DNA from: Archangium violaceum
GTDB lineage: Bacteria; Myxococcota; Myxococcia; Myxococcales; Myxococcaceae
Direction of reading: 5' to 3'
Length of the DNA stretch: 64,000 bases
Assembly: GCF_016887565.1 (NCBI RefSeq)
Contig: NZ_CP069396.1
Location: forward strand, 372,001-436,000
The position numbers were made by a program, and so were the translations under genes. Every line of letters begins with the position of its first letter. The stretch's first letter is position 1. Of this stretch, positions 26,418-34,838 are shown one piece after another. The notes below the pieces were generated by a model. The model was not told the DNA's origin and ran no database searches. It saw only the letters and a program-made list of their open reading frames with translations.

Positions 26418-27017
26418 ATGAGGAGCGAGTTCGCGGGCTGTCAGCAAGCCCGGTGGGTACCGCGCGCGGCGCATTTGGGGTTGCTGGTGGGAGGGCTGCT
26501 GCTGGTTCTGCCCGGCTGTAAGCAACCCAAGGAACCCAACGCCGGAGCGAAGCCGGGCGGAGCGCCTGAGCAGACCAACGAAACACCTCGACTGGACAAG
26601 AGGGTCTCGTTGACGCTCATCGGCTTCAACTACACGGATTTGTACATCGACAGCTTCTCTGTGAACGGACAGGGCGGGGGAAACATCTATGTCAGCTCCC
26701 CGACTTCCGGCGGCGGAGGAAGCGTGTGCTGTGTAGGCTTCTCGCCGAACAGCAAGCTGCCACTGCAAGTGAAGGTCAGGTGGACGCGGGATCGGCGGCG
26801 CTGGTGCGAGAAGGAGGTGCTGATCACGGGCCCCGTGCCGGCCTCACCCGAATACCTCGCGGTGCATTTCTTTCCCGACGGACGTATCGAGGGCGAAATC
26901 ACAGAGGAGTACCCAGAGGTGAAGCTTCAACTGCGAAACGTGGATGATGGTAGGCGCAAGGCCTCGGGGAACACCGTGGCGGATGAGCAGACGGCGAGGT
27001 GCCAGGATGGCTACTAA
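26418..27017 (+). CDS. DUF3304 lipoprotein, probable immunity partner of the Tle1-like effector
   Basis: A 199-residue lipoprotein. The start ATG 26418 has AGGGAGGGTTC upstream and was preferred to ATG 26394. A basic N-terminus and hydrophobic stretch end in the lipobox LPGC. The core LTLIGFNYTDLYIDSFSVNGQGGGN, then SGGGGSVCCVGFSP and WTRDRRRWCEKEV, is the DUF3304 pattern, often encoded beside type VI secretion phospholipase effectors. The gene overlaps the next one by 11 bases, so it is translationally coupled. Inferred role: periplasm-facing immunity protein protecting against the neighbour's phospholipase. Codon use is less G+C-biased than around it. Confidence 0.75.
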   Translation: MRSEFAGCQQARWVPRAAHLGLLVGGLLLVLPGCKQPKEPNAGAKPGGAPEQTNETPRLDKRVSLTLIGFNYTDLYIDSFSVNGQGGGNIYVSSPTSGGGGSVCCVGFSPNSKLPLQVKVRWTRDRRRWCEKEVLITGPVPASPEYLAVHFFPDGRIEGEITEEYPEVKLQLRNVDDGRRKASGNTVADEQTARCQDGY

Positions 27018-28893
27018 AAAGCTGGTGGCTCGGAAGCACCCAGCCCTGAAGCAGTCTCAGGACGCGCTGCGCCGCTCGGCGGAGCTCGCGGACGTGACGA
27101 CCCAAGGGACCGCGCCTGTGCCCATCGTTTCGGGTGAGAGAGCCAGTGTCCCCTCCAACGCCACGCGCTCCACGGGCCCGCAGGATCTCTGGCTCACCTT
27201 CTTCTTTGACGGTACCGGCAACAACCTGGACGCAGATCAGGGAAACAACGAGCACAGCAACGTGGCGCGGTTGTACCTGGCTCATCAACGAGAAGACCCG
27301 TCGAACGGAATATTCCGTATCTACATCCCCGGCATTGGCACGCTCTTCAAGGAGATCGGTGACCCCGGTGGGGGGATCATCGGTCCCGGCTTCGGCGGAC
27401 GGGGCGAGGCGCGTCTGCAGTGGGCGATGAAACGGCTGGAGACGCACGTCAAGAAGGCGGACAGCAAGGTTCGCGTTCATGTGGCGCTGTTCGGCTTCTC
27501 GCGCGGGGCCACGTTGGCACGCGCTTTCGCCCTGCGGATCGCCGCGCGCTGCAAGAAGAAGGACTGGATCTATCACTTCATGCCGGGAGGCCAGCCCATC
27601 AGCGTGTACTTCATGGGGCTGTTCGACACCGTGGCCTCGGTCGGCATGGCGATGAGCGCGAACAATGGTGGGGCAATCGGTGCACTCAGTGCGCGGACCG
27701 CGATGGGGCTTCGTTACGATCTCACCCATCCGAATTCGCCCTGGCGCATCGCGGGAGGCGAGGAGCCAGGGGCGGATCCCGCATCGGGTTCGCGCCATGG
27801 CCATGAGGCCTGGGCGAAGGACCTGCGCATCCACCCGATCGTGGAGCAGTGTGTCCACCTGGTGGCTGCTCATGAGATCCGCAACTCCTTCCCGCTCGAC
27901 AGTGTCCTGGATGGATTCTTCTACCCGGACAACTGCTTCGAGATCGTCCTTCCCGGAGTCCACTCGGATGTGGGCGGAGGCTACCGTCAGGGTGAAGGAG
28001 CGCGAAGCTCGATGCTGAGCCTCATCCCGCTGCGGATGATGCATGACACGGCCAGCATGGCGGGAGTCCCCCTGATCCAGAGATTCAGCACGGAGCAACA
28101 ACTGAAAGACTTCGGGCTGGACGCGGGCGGCTCGAAGCGCTTCGGGACGCTCCTGGCTCGTTTCAATCACTACATGAAGGCGGTGGACTGCGCGAGCGAT
28201 GCTGGGTTGGGGCGCAAGGTCCTGGCCCACATGAAGCTCTACTATCGATGGCGGTTCTACAAGATCGCTCGTGACCTGAAGGCGCGTCTGGCTGGGCGCC
28301 CCACGCAAGACGAGAGCCGTCTACACGCTTCCGAACCACGCTGGGCCGCGGAGAAGAAGAAACAGGCTGCCCGAATGGAGGCGCTGAAGAACGAGGAGAT
28401 GAAGCAACGGGCAGCGGCGGGAATGTTCATGGGTCCCGGCATGGGTCCGGCGATGCTTCTCAAAAGCCAGGCCGACAGCATGGCGGAGTTCCTCAAGCTC
28501 GCGGAGCAGAAGAAGGACGAGTATCTCGTGGTCAAATCCATCCACGACACCATCCCGAGCTCGGATGGATCGTTGGCGAAGAATCTGAGCCTCTACGATG
28601 ACCAGCTCATGGCGGATGCTTGCATGCTCAAGCTCCTGTCCAAGGTCAGGAAGCTTCGCCCGCATTACCGGGCGCTGCTCGAGGCTTTCGAGGACGAGTT
28701 CGACCACGGCAAAGGGTTGCGCGACGAGATGATCATCGGATTCTTCGATGACCATGTTCATGACTCGCTGGCCGGATTCGCCGGTGACGCGACGCTGCCT
28801 TCCGACCCTCGCGTCATCTACCGGGGAGGGGACAGCAAGATGCGTTACGCCGTGAATCAGTCCGCGAAGACCTCGGTCTCCGAGCTCGCCTGA
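27007..28893 (+). CDS. Tle1-like phospholipase effector (DUF2235, T6SS lipase family)
   Basis: A 628-residue protein beginning with the DUF2235 hydrolase fold: FFFDGTGNNLD (63-73), the nucleophile elbow GFSRGA with Ser165, MGLFDTVASVG (Asp207) and VLPGVHSDVGGGY (His319, Asp321). This GxSxG-Asp-His set is that of Tle1 type VI effectors with phospholipase A2 activity. From about 440 onward there is a Lys/Glu/Met-rich helical region and no second catalytic motif. ATG 27007 overlaps the DUF3304 gene by 11 bases. No type VI core, VgrG or PAAR gene is in the window, so this is an orphan effector module. Target: bacterial membrane phospholipids. Confidence 0.85.
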   Translation: MATKKLVARKHPALKQSQDALRRSAELADVTTQGTAPVPIVSGERASVPSNATRSTGPQDLWLTFFFDGTGNNLDADQGNNEHSNVARLYLAHQREDPSNGIFRIYIPGIGTLFKEIGDPGGGIIGPGFGGRGEARLQWAMKRLETHVKKADSKVRVHVALFGFSRGATLARAFALRIAARCKKKDWIYHFMPGGQPISVYFMGLFDTVASVGMAMSANNGGAIGALSARTAMGLRYDLTHPNSPWRIAGGEEPGADPASGSRHGHEAWAKDLRIHPIVEQCVHLVAAHEIRNSFPLDSVLDGFFYPDNCFEIVLPGVHSDVGGGYRQGEGARSSMLSLIPLRMMHDTASMAGVPLIQRFSTEQQLKDFGLDAGGSKRFGTLLARFNHYMKAVDCASDAGLGRKVLAHMKLYYRWRFYKIARDLKARLAGRPTQDESRLHASEPRWAAEKKKQAARMEALKNEEMKQRAAAGMFMGPGMGPAMLLKSQADSMAEFLKLAEQKKDEYLVVKSIHDTIPSSDGSLAKNLSLYDDQLMADACMLKLLSKVRKLRPHYRALLEAFEDEFDHGKGLRDEMIIGFFDDHVHDSLAGFAGDATLPSDPRVIYRGGDSKMRYAVNQSAKTSVSELA

Positions 28894-28939
28894 GCGGCCC
28901 AGGTCTGGGCAAGGTCGCTAGCGTCCTTCTCCGTCAAAC

Positions 28940-29824
28940 TCACTCCGCGCGGATGCGCTCGGGATGACTGTACACATTGAAGCGCCCCTCCCGGACGAAG
29001 GTGGCCAGCGTGATACCCGCCCGCTCCGCCAGGTCGATGGCGAGCGAACTGGCCGCGGAGACGCTGGCCACCACGGGGCACCGGGCCATGGCGGCCTTCT
29101 GGACGATCTCGAAGCTGACGCGGCCGCTGACCACGAGCACGATGGGCCGGGCCTCGGAAGGCCGCGAGGCCCGCGCGGAGCGCAGCCCGTGCTCGAGCAC
29201 CATCGCCCCCACGACCTTGTCCACGGCGTTGTGGCGGCCCACGTCCTCGAAGGCCGCGAGCACATTCCCCTCCACATCGAGCGCCGCCGCGGCATGGACT
29301 CCGCCGGTGCGGGCGAAGTTGGGCTGAACGGTGCGCAGGTGCTCGGTGGCGCGGGCGAGCACCGAGGCGGGAATCTCCGGACCCGGAGGCACGGGGCTGC
29401 ACGCGGCCATCAAGTCATCCACGCTGCGCCGGCCGCACACGCCACACGCCGAGGTGGTGAGCGTGCCGCGCCTGGAGGTGCCCACCTTCTCCAGGTCGAT
29501 GACCAGTCCGGGCGCCGGCGTCACCTCGACGATGTTGCCGTAGCCTTCCTCGCCGGGCCTGCCGCAGTGGGCGAGGCCCCCGAGATCCTCGGCGGAGTGG
29601 ATGAGGCCCTCGGCGAAGAGGAAGCCCGCCACGAGGAACCTGTCCGCGCCCGGGGTGCGCATGGTGACGGCCACGGTGTCTCCGCTGATGCGGATGTCCA
29701 GCGGCTCCTCGATGGCCACGGTGTCCGGCTCGGCGGGCGCGAGTGGGGTGTCCGGAGTGTGGCGCAGTACGGGACGCCGGGTGACTCCGGCGGGGAGCGG
29801 GGAGCGGCGTTTGTCCTCGGTCAT
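28940..29824 (-). CDS. fdhD: Formate dehydrogenase accessory sulfurtransferase FdhD
   Basis: A 294-residue protein. The sulfur-transfer cysteine pair sits in TTSACGVCGRRSVDDL (Cys near 131 and 134), followed by the conserved FEDVGRHNAVDKVVG and VSGRVSFEIVQKAAM. FdhD passes sulfur from a cysteine desulfurase to the bis-MGD cofactor so that formate dehydrogenase becomes active. ATG 29824. It is transcribed leftward in the order moeA-mobB-fdhD, with a hairpin repeat between mobB and fdhD. Presence of this gene implies a molybdenum/tungsten formate dehydrogenase elsewhere; an NrfD-like membrane subunit is at the right edge but may belong to another complex. It converges on the Tle1 gene. Confidence 0.93.
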   Translation of the reverse strand: MTEDKRRSPLPAGVTRRPVLRHTPDTPLAPAEPDTVAIEEPLDIRISGDTVAVTMRTPGADRFLVAGFLFAEGLIHSAEDLGGLAHCGRPGEEGYGNIVEVTPAPGLVIDLEKVGTSRRGTLTTSACGVCGRRSVDDLMAACSPVPPGPEIPASVLARATEHLRTVQPNFARTGGVHAAAALDVEGNVLAAFEDVGRHNAVDKVVGAMVLEHGLRSARASRPSEARPIVLVVSGRVSFEIVQKAAMARCPVVASVSAASSLAIDLAERAGITLATFVREGRFNVYSHPERIRAE

Positions 29825-29839
29825 TGCACAGGCCCTGGG

Positions 29840-29874
29840 ACCCTCACCCCGTCCCTCTCCCGGAGGGAGAGGGG
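29840..29874 (-). repeat. Hairpin repeat R4, inverted orientation
   Basis: The same repeat read on the reverse strand (forward text ACCCTCACCCC, then CCCTCTCCC...GGGAGAGG). It lies between mobB and fdhD, 15 bases after the mobB stop, oriented like that gene. The copy thus sits inside the leftward molybdenum-cofactor operon and could attenuate or process the mRNA ahead of fdhD. Confidence 0.7.
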
Positions 29875-29888
29875 AGGTGGGCACGGGT

Positions 29889-30398
29889 TCAATTCGTTGC
29901 TCGCAGGCTCCCGTCTCGGAGGCACTGCTGGATGAAGGCCGCGATGTCTCGCACCGCTTCCGGGGAGAATCGTCGCGTCCCCTCCGGCACGGGGGCATCG
30001 CCCACCACGGCGAGCACGTCCTGTCGCTCCGCCGCCAGCAGCGGTCCGAGCCCCTCGCGCCACACCTCGAGCTTGGGCAGCGGCCCCTGCTTCCACCCCT
30101 CCACCAGCACCAGGTCCACCAGGTCGGCGAAGCGGGCCAGCAGGGACAGCACGGGCTCGGCGGGCTCGGGGAGGGTGAGCTGCACTCCCGCGGGGGTGGC
30201 GAAGGCGACGAACGCGGCTCCGGAGGCGGCGTGGCGCTCGGTGTCACTGCCCTCGGGGTGGAGCGGGTGCGGGTGGGACGAGTGTTTCACCACGCCCACG
30301 CGCAGGCCCCGTTGACGCAGCTCGGGCACCAGCCTCGCGAGGAGCGTCGTCTTCCCCGAGCCGGACCAGCCGACGATGGCGAGCGCGGGCGGATGCAT
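29889..30398 (-). CDS. mobB: Molybdopterin-guanine dinucleotide biosynthesis protein MobB
   Basis: A 169-residue P-loop GTPase-like adaptor that helps MobA attach GMP to molybdopterin. The Walker A motif is VGWSGSGKTTLLARLV at the extreme N-terminus, followed by VGVVKHSSHPHP and DTERHAASGAAFVAF, then DLVLVEGWKQGPLPKLEVWR, all as in the MobB family. Its ATG overlaps the moeA stop (TGATG), so it is translationally coupled to moeA. Length is normal (165-175 residues). Confidence 0.93.
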   Translation of the reverse strand: MHPPALAIVGWSGSGKTTLLARLVPELRQRGLRVGVVKHSSHPHPLHPEGSDTERHAASGAAFVAFATPAGVQLTLPEPAEPVLSLLARFADLVDLVLVEGWKQGPLPKLEVWREGLGPLLAAERQDVLAVVGDAPVPEGTRRFSPEAVRDIAAFIQQCLRDGSLRATN

Positions 30399-31639
30399 CA
30401 CGGCTCCACGGGGAGGTGGCGCGGGTGGTCGAAGCGCTCGAAGTCCACCGTGTCGCCCGAGGCGAAGTCGGCGCGGCCCGGAGGCAGGACGGCGTAGCCC
30501 TCGGCGCCGATGTTCTGGAGCATGTGCCCACCGCCCTGCTGGCGCAGCCGCGTCCACACCTGTCCGTCCTCGCGGAACTCCAGGCTGGCGCTGATGAGGT
30601 AGGTGAGCCCGGCCTGCTTGTCGCGCCCCTCGTCGAGACGGACGCGCAGGCGCTGGCGCTCCTCGGTGACGCCCTGGTGTCGCAGCAGCAGGGGCCGGGC
30701 GAGCTGATCGAAGGCCACGGTGGCGGCGCCGGGCGTGCCGGGGAGCACGACGACGGCGGTGGTGCCGAGCCTCGCCACGGCCACGGGCTTGCCGGGTTTC
30801 ATGGCCACGCCATCCACCAGGAAGGTGGCGCCCAGCCCGGCGAGCACGCGCTTCACCCGGTCCTTGTCTCCCACCGAGGCGCCCCCGGTGGTGACGAGCA
30901 CGTCGGCGCCGCCGGCCAGCCGCTCCAGGGCCGCGCGCAGCTCCTGGTCCTCATCCCGGGCGCGCTCGAGGGCGACGACGCGGGCCCCGGCCTCACGGGC
31001 CATGGCACCGACGAGGACGAGGTTGCTCTCGTACACCTGGTGGGGAAGGGCGGGTGAGCCAGGCGGAACGAGCTCGTCCCCGGTGGCGAGCACGGCGACG
31101 CGCGGCGGCGGGCGCACGAGGACGTGCGTGTCACCCAGCGAGGCGAGCAGACCGAGCACGGAGGCCTCGAGGCGCTGTCCGGCGCGCAGCAGGGGCGTGC
31201 CGGCGAGGAGGTCCTCCCCCACGGGGCGGATGTCCTTGCCGGGCGGGACGGCGACGCAGATGTCGACGAGGCCCTCACCCGACACGACGGTGGCCTCCTG
31301 TCGGACGACGGCATTGGCGCCCTCGGGGAGCGGGGCGCCGGTGAAGATGCGCGAGGCCTCGCCGGGCCGCACGGGGCGCGAGGGCAGGTGGCCGGCGTAG
31401 ATGGCGTCGACGACGCGCAGGCGCGCGGGACGGTCGCGGTTGGCGCCGGAGGTCTCCTCGGCGCGGACGGCGTAGCCATCCATGGCGGAGACGGGGCAGC
31501 CGGGGAGCGAGCGCGAGGCGACGACGTCCCGGGCGAGGAAGCGGCCGAGGGCCTCCAGGAGGGGCACGGGCTCGGGGGGCGCGGGGCGGAGCGCGTCGAG
31601 GGCGGCCTTCCGGGCGGTGGGGAGGGGAGTGAGGGACAT
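30398..31639 (-). CDS. moeA: Molybdopterin molybdenumtransferase MoeA
   Basis: A 413-residue enzyme that inserts molybdate into adenylated molybdopterin. Signatures: SAMDGYAVRAEE, GEASRIFTGAPLPEGANAVVRQE, GLLASLGDTHVLVRPPPRVAVLATGDEL with VYESN, and the MoeA/MogA block VTTGGASVGDKDRVKRVL followed by PGKPVAVARLG and LPGTPGAATVAF. The start ATG 31639 was chosen over an upstream in-frame start at 31690 because the family homology begins here. It is first in the leftward operon moeA-mobB-fdhD, divergent from mobA with 80 bases between them. Confidence 0.93.
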   Translation of the reverse strand: MSLTPLPTARKAALDALRPAPPEPVPLLEALGRFLARDVVASRSLPGCPVSAMDGYAVRAEETSGANRDRPARLRVVDAIYAGHLPSRPVRPGEASRIFTGAPLPEGANAVVRQEATVVSGEGLVDICVAVPPGKDIRPVGEDLLAGTPLLRAGQRLEASVLGLLASLGDTHVLVRPPPRVAVLATGDELVPPGSPALPHQVYESNLVLVGAMAREAGARVVALERARDEDQELRAALERLAGGADVLVTTGGASVGDKDRVKRVLAGLGATFLVDGVAMKPGKPVAVARLGTTAVVVLPGTPGAATVAFDQLARPLLLRHQGVTEERQRLRVRLDEGRDKQAGLTYLISASLEFREDGQVWTRLRQQGGGHMLQNIGAEGYAVLPPGRADFASGDTVDFERFDHPRHLPVEP

Positions 31640-31719
31640 GGGTCGTCGGGAGTCGGGGCAGAAGGTAGCCTTCTCCGGCGGGTGGCGCACGGGGAGACCC
31701 GGGGCCGGGGAGTCATGGC

Positions 31720-32346
31720 GTGAGCGATAGGGAACGAAGCGGGGCGGAGTACGCGGACGTGACGCTGGCGGTGATCGCTGGTGGACGGGGCGAGCGGTTG
31801 GGCGGGGTGGCCAAGGGCCTGCTGGAGGTGGAGGGACGGCCGGTGCTGGCGAGGCTGTTGGACCTGGGGCGGCTGTTCGAGGGCGTGCTGCTGGTGGCGA
31901 ACGACCCGGGGCCCTACGCGCGCTTCGGGGTGCGGACGGTGGAGGACGTGGTGCGAGGGCGGGGCGCGCCGGGGGGGGTGCACGCGGCGCTGGTGGGCGC
32001 GAGGACGGAGTGGGTGCTGGCGGTGGCGTGCGACATGCCCTTCGTGGCGGAGGCCGCGGTGCGGGTGCTGCTGGGCGAGCGGGGCCCCGAGGTGGACGCG
32101 GTGTGCTTCACGGTGGAGGGCCGGGTGGAGCCGTTGCTGGCGGTGTACCGGCGCGAGCTGGCGGGCCCGTGGGGCGAGGCCCTGCGCGCGGAGGAACCCT
32201 CCCTGCGCAACCTGCTCTCCCGCTGCCGGGCGAGGCTGCTCCCCGAGGCCGCACTGCGAGTCGTGGACGCGGGCGCACGCTCCGTGGTGAGCGTCAATAC
32301 GCCGGAGGACCTCGCTCGCTACCTGGCCCGGCTCCCTCCTACCTAG
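31720..32346 (+). CDS. mobA: Molybdenum cofactor guanylyltransferase MobA
   Basis: A 208-residue nucleotidyltransferase that makes molybdopterin-guanine dinucleotide from GTP. Motifs: VIAGGRGERLGGVAKGLLEVEGRPVL (nucleotide loop with conserved Lys), VEDVVRGRGAPGGVHAAL, and the metal-binding ACDMPFV. The C-terminal SLRNLLSR and VVSVNTPEDLARY are typical. The GTG at 31720 is the start; the family-like part begins about residue 15. It is transcribed divergently from moeA. A small inverted repeat, AGAAGG-TAG-CCTTCT (31660-31674), lies in the shared promoter region and could be a regulatory hairpin or site. Confidence 0.92.
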   Translation: MSDRERSGAEYADVTLAVIAGGRGERLGGVAKGLLEVEGRPVLARLLDLGRLFEGVLLVANDPGPYARFGVRTVEDVVRGRGAPGGVHAALVGARTEWVLAVACDMPFVAEAAVRVLLGERGPEVDAVCFTVEGRVEPLLAVYRRELAGPWGEALRAEEPSLRNLLSRCRARLLPEAALRVVDAGARSVVSVNTPEDLARYLARLPPT

Positions 32347-32437
32347 GCCATGCCTTGCCGGGACGCGTCAGGCACGGGACACTGACGGTGAATCGACGTG
32401 CCGTCCAGTACGGGTTGTCCAGCGGGTGGAGCTGCAA

Positions 32438-34834
32438 ATGGGTGAAGGTTCAAAGGTGCGCGCGCCGCGAGGTCTCGGAGTCTTCTTCGCCGCAGTGGTG
32501 CTGCTGTTCTCGGTGGAGACCTGGGCGCAGGGGGCGGGCAAGGGCGGGTCTCTCGTCTTCCGCGGGCTCGACGAGCAGCCGCTCCGGTTGCAGCTCGACT
32601 CCGCTCAGCTCGACCACAAGCTGTTCATCGACGAGACGGGCAACGTCCAGGTCGACAAGGCCCAGCTGCTCGTCTCCGACTTCAAGGACGAGTCGGGGGT
32701 GACGGCCTACCCCGTGCAGGTCATGACGGCGGATGGGAGCAAGGAGCTCGACGAGTTCTCCCTCGCGCCGATGAAGTCCCAGGCCGTCCGGCTCGTGACG
32801 GACATCGTCACTCCGGGCACCTACACGGCCACGCTCTCGCTCGTCTACGGCGGAGCCCCTCATGCCACCACGCAGATAGTGGTGACCCGCCCGCGCCCGG
32901 CGCTCAACGTCGAGCTCGACGAGGTGGTGGCGCGCGGTGACGCCGATGTCCGCGAGTACCGGAGCTCGGCCGTGGTCGACCTCGTCCTGCGCGAGAAGGA
33001 CGGCCGGCCCGTCAAGCTCTACCCCCCGACGCTCGCGAAGCTGACCCTCAAGAGCGGCTCGGCTCCCGTCGTGTTCCAGACCTCGGCCCGGGTGGAGCTC
33101 GCGGGCGCCGGGGACACGCACGGCGATGCGCCCTCGCTGCTGCTCGACCGGAGGCAGACGAAGCCGCTGCGGCTCATGCTCTCCGAGCTGCGCGGGGCGG
33201 GCCAGTACGAGGGCACCCTGCGCATCGCCTCGGCGGATGCGCCGCCCGTGGAGAAGACCTTCACGCTCTACCTGCGCGAGCCCTTCTGGGTCGCGCTCGC
33301 GCTCATCGCGTTCGGCGTCATCGTGTCCTTCTTCGTCCGCGTGTACCTGACGAAGGAGCGCCCGCGGCTGGTGCTCCAGCACCGGGTGCTGGGTCTGGCC
33401 CAGGCCCTGGAGGCGATGAAGGCGTCCGCCGATGCCCAGGGTCGCGAGCTGGCCCAGGCCCTCCAGCAGCTCGTCACCCTGGCCTCCCAGGGGCTCTCGG
33501 CCTTCACGGTGAACATCACCGCCGAGCAGGTGGAGCTGCTCGAGCGCAAGGTGTCCTGTGCCCGTGACTGGCTGCGGCTGCGGCGCTCCGTCGACGAGAT
33601 GCACCCGGAGAGCCTGCGGAGCGGGCCCCTGGCGAAGCTCGCGGACGTGGAGCGGCTGCTGCGCCACCCGGGCACCACCGGGGCCCAGCTGGAGACCGCC
33701 GAGGCCACGCTGTCGAACCTCCCCGGGGAGATGGAGGCGGCGATGCGCCAGCACCTCACCGAGCGGCTCGAGTCCTTCAACAAGGAGCTGAGCGCGACGA
33801 TGGCGACGAGGGACCCCTTCGCCGCCACGACCAAGAAGCTGGAGCAGCGGGTGAAGCCGTTGCTGGAGCAGGCGAGCGCCCAGGTGACGAAGGACCTGCG
33901 CGCGGCCTTCGCGGCGTTCGACGAGGCGCGAGCGGCCCTGGCCTCGCTCCTGGCGGACGAGCTGAGCGCGTCGCTGGCGGGGCCGGCTCCGACCTTCCTC
34001 ACCGCGCCCGAGTGGAGCGAGCTCAAGGCGCAGGTGGAGGTCTTCCTGGCGCCGCTGCGGCAGTTGCTGGCGCCCTCGGCGGAGGCGGCGGTGACGGCCT
34101 ACGAGAACGGCCTGTCCTTCTACCTGCGCACGGTGGGGCGGGCGCTGTACGACGCGGCGGGCAAGCAGCTCCAGGCCCTGGGCGAGGGGCAGACGCAGCA
34201 GAAGGAGCGGGTGGAGCGCGCACGGACGGGCGCCGAGAGCTGCCTGCGGCTGCTCGGGGAGCGGAAGCTCTCCGAGTCCCTGCGCGTGCTGGGCGAGGCC
34301 CGGAAGGACTTCGCGTCCGCGAACGTCCCGTCCACGGGCATGCGGATGGGAGGCACCCAGACCTCGACGTCGGCACCGGCCCAGGCGCAGCCGCCTCAAG
34401 GCCCGAGCCCGATTCCCGAGTGGCTGGTGGACAACGTGGCGCTGCGCCTGCCGCGGCTCGAGGGACGCGCCCCGGCCGAGGGTCTGGCCATGCTGGAGAA
34501 GTGGCTCCGCTTCGCGGACGGAGTCATCCTGGTCATCATGTTGGGGGTGGCCTCCGTCGCGGGCCTCAAGTTGCTCTGGCAGGACAATCCGACGTGGGGC
34601 GGTATGAATGACCGGCTCCTCGCCCTGCTGTGGGGCTTCGGCTTCCACCAGGTCTCCTACTTCGCCGGGCTCGGCGGACTGCTCGAGCGCATCCTCAAGG
34701 CCACGCCCACGGCGGCGCTCACCTCGGGTCAGGCGGCAGCGCCCGCCCAGGAGCCTGCGCCTGCCCCCGCGCCCGCGCCTGCTCCTGCTCCCGTGCCGCC
34801 TCCGCTGCCTGGGGGACAGACTCCGGTGAAGTGA
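32438..34834 (+). CDS. Membrane protein with Ig-like ectodomain and long coiled coil, partner of the CHAT protease
   Basis: A 798-residue protein I cannot name. ATG 32438 follows GGAGCTGCAA; GTG 32426 is possible. A signal peptide (LGVFFAAVVLLFSVETWAQG) leads to a 250-residue beta-rich region with repeated sandwich patterns (EFSLAPMKSQAVRLVTDIVTPGTYTATLSLVYGG), probably outside the inner membrane. A transmembrane helix at about 283-303 (FWVALALIAFGVIVSFFVRVYL) is followed by 350 residues of charged helices and coiled coil, then a linker, two more membrane helices at about 700-745 (FADGVILVIMLGVASVAGLKLL; LLALLWGFGFHQVSYFAGLG), and an Ala/Pro repeat tail. It ends four bases before the CHAT gene, implying a common function, perhaps as receptor, anchor or substrate. 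Confidence 0.7.
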   Translation: MGEGSKVRAPRGLGVFFAAVVLLFSVETWAQGAGKGGSLVFRGLDEQPLRLQLDSAQLDHKLFIDETGNVQVDKAQLLVSDFKDESGVTAYPVQVMTADGSKELDEFSLAPMKSQAVRLVTDIVTPGTYTATLSLVYGGAPHATTQIVVTRPRPALNVELDEVVARGDADVREYRSSAVVDLVLREKDGRPVKLYPPTLAKLTLKSGSAPVVFQTSARVELAGAGDTHGDAPSLLLDRRQTKPLRLMLSELRGAGQYEGTLRIASADAPPVEKTFTLYLREPFWVALALIAFGVIVSFFVRVYLTKERPRLVLQHRVLGLAQALEAMKASADAQGRELAQALQQLVTLASQGLSAFTVNITAEQVELLERKVSCARDWLRLRRSVDEMHPESLRSGPLAKLADVERLLRHPGTTGAQLETAEATLSNLPGEMEAAMRQHLTERLESFNKELSATMATRDPFAATTKKLEQRVKPLLEQASAQVTKDLRAAFAAFDEARAALASLLADELSASLAGPAPTFLTAPEWSELKAQVEVFLAPLRQLLAPSAEAAVTAYENGLSFYLRTVGRALYDAAGKQLQALGEGQTQQKERVERARTGAESCLRLLGERKLSESLRVLGEARKDFASANVPSTGMRMGGTQTSTSAPAQAQPPQGPSPIPEWLVDNVALRLPRLEGRAPAEGLAMLEKWLRFADGVILVIMLGVASVAGLKLLWQDNPTWGGMNDRLLALLWGFGFHQVSYFAGLGGLLERILKATPTAALTSGQAAAPAQEPAPAPAPAPAPAPVPPPLPGGQTPVK

Positions 34835-34838
34835 AGCC

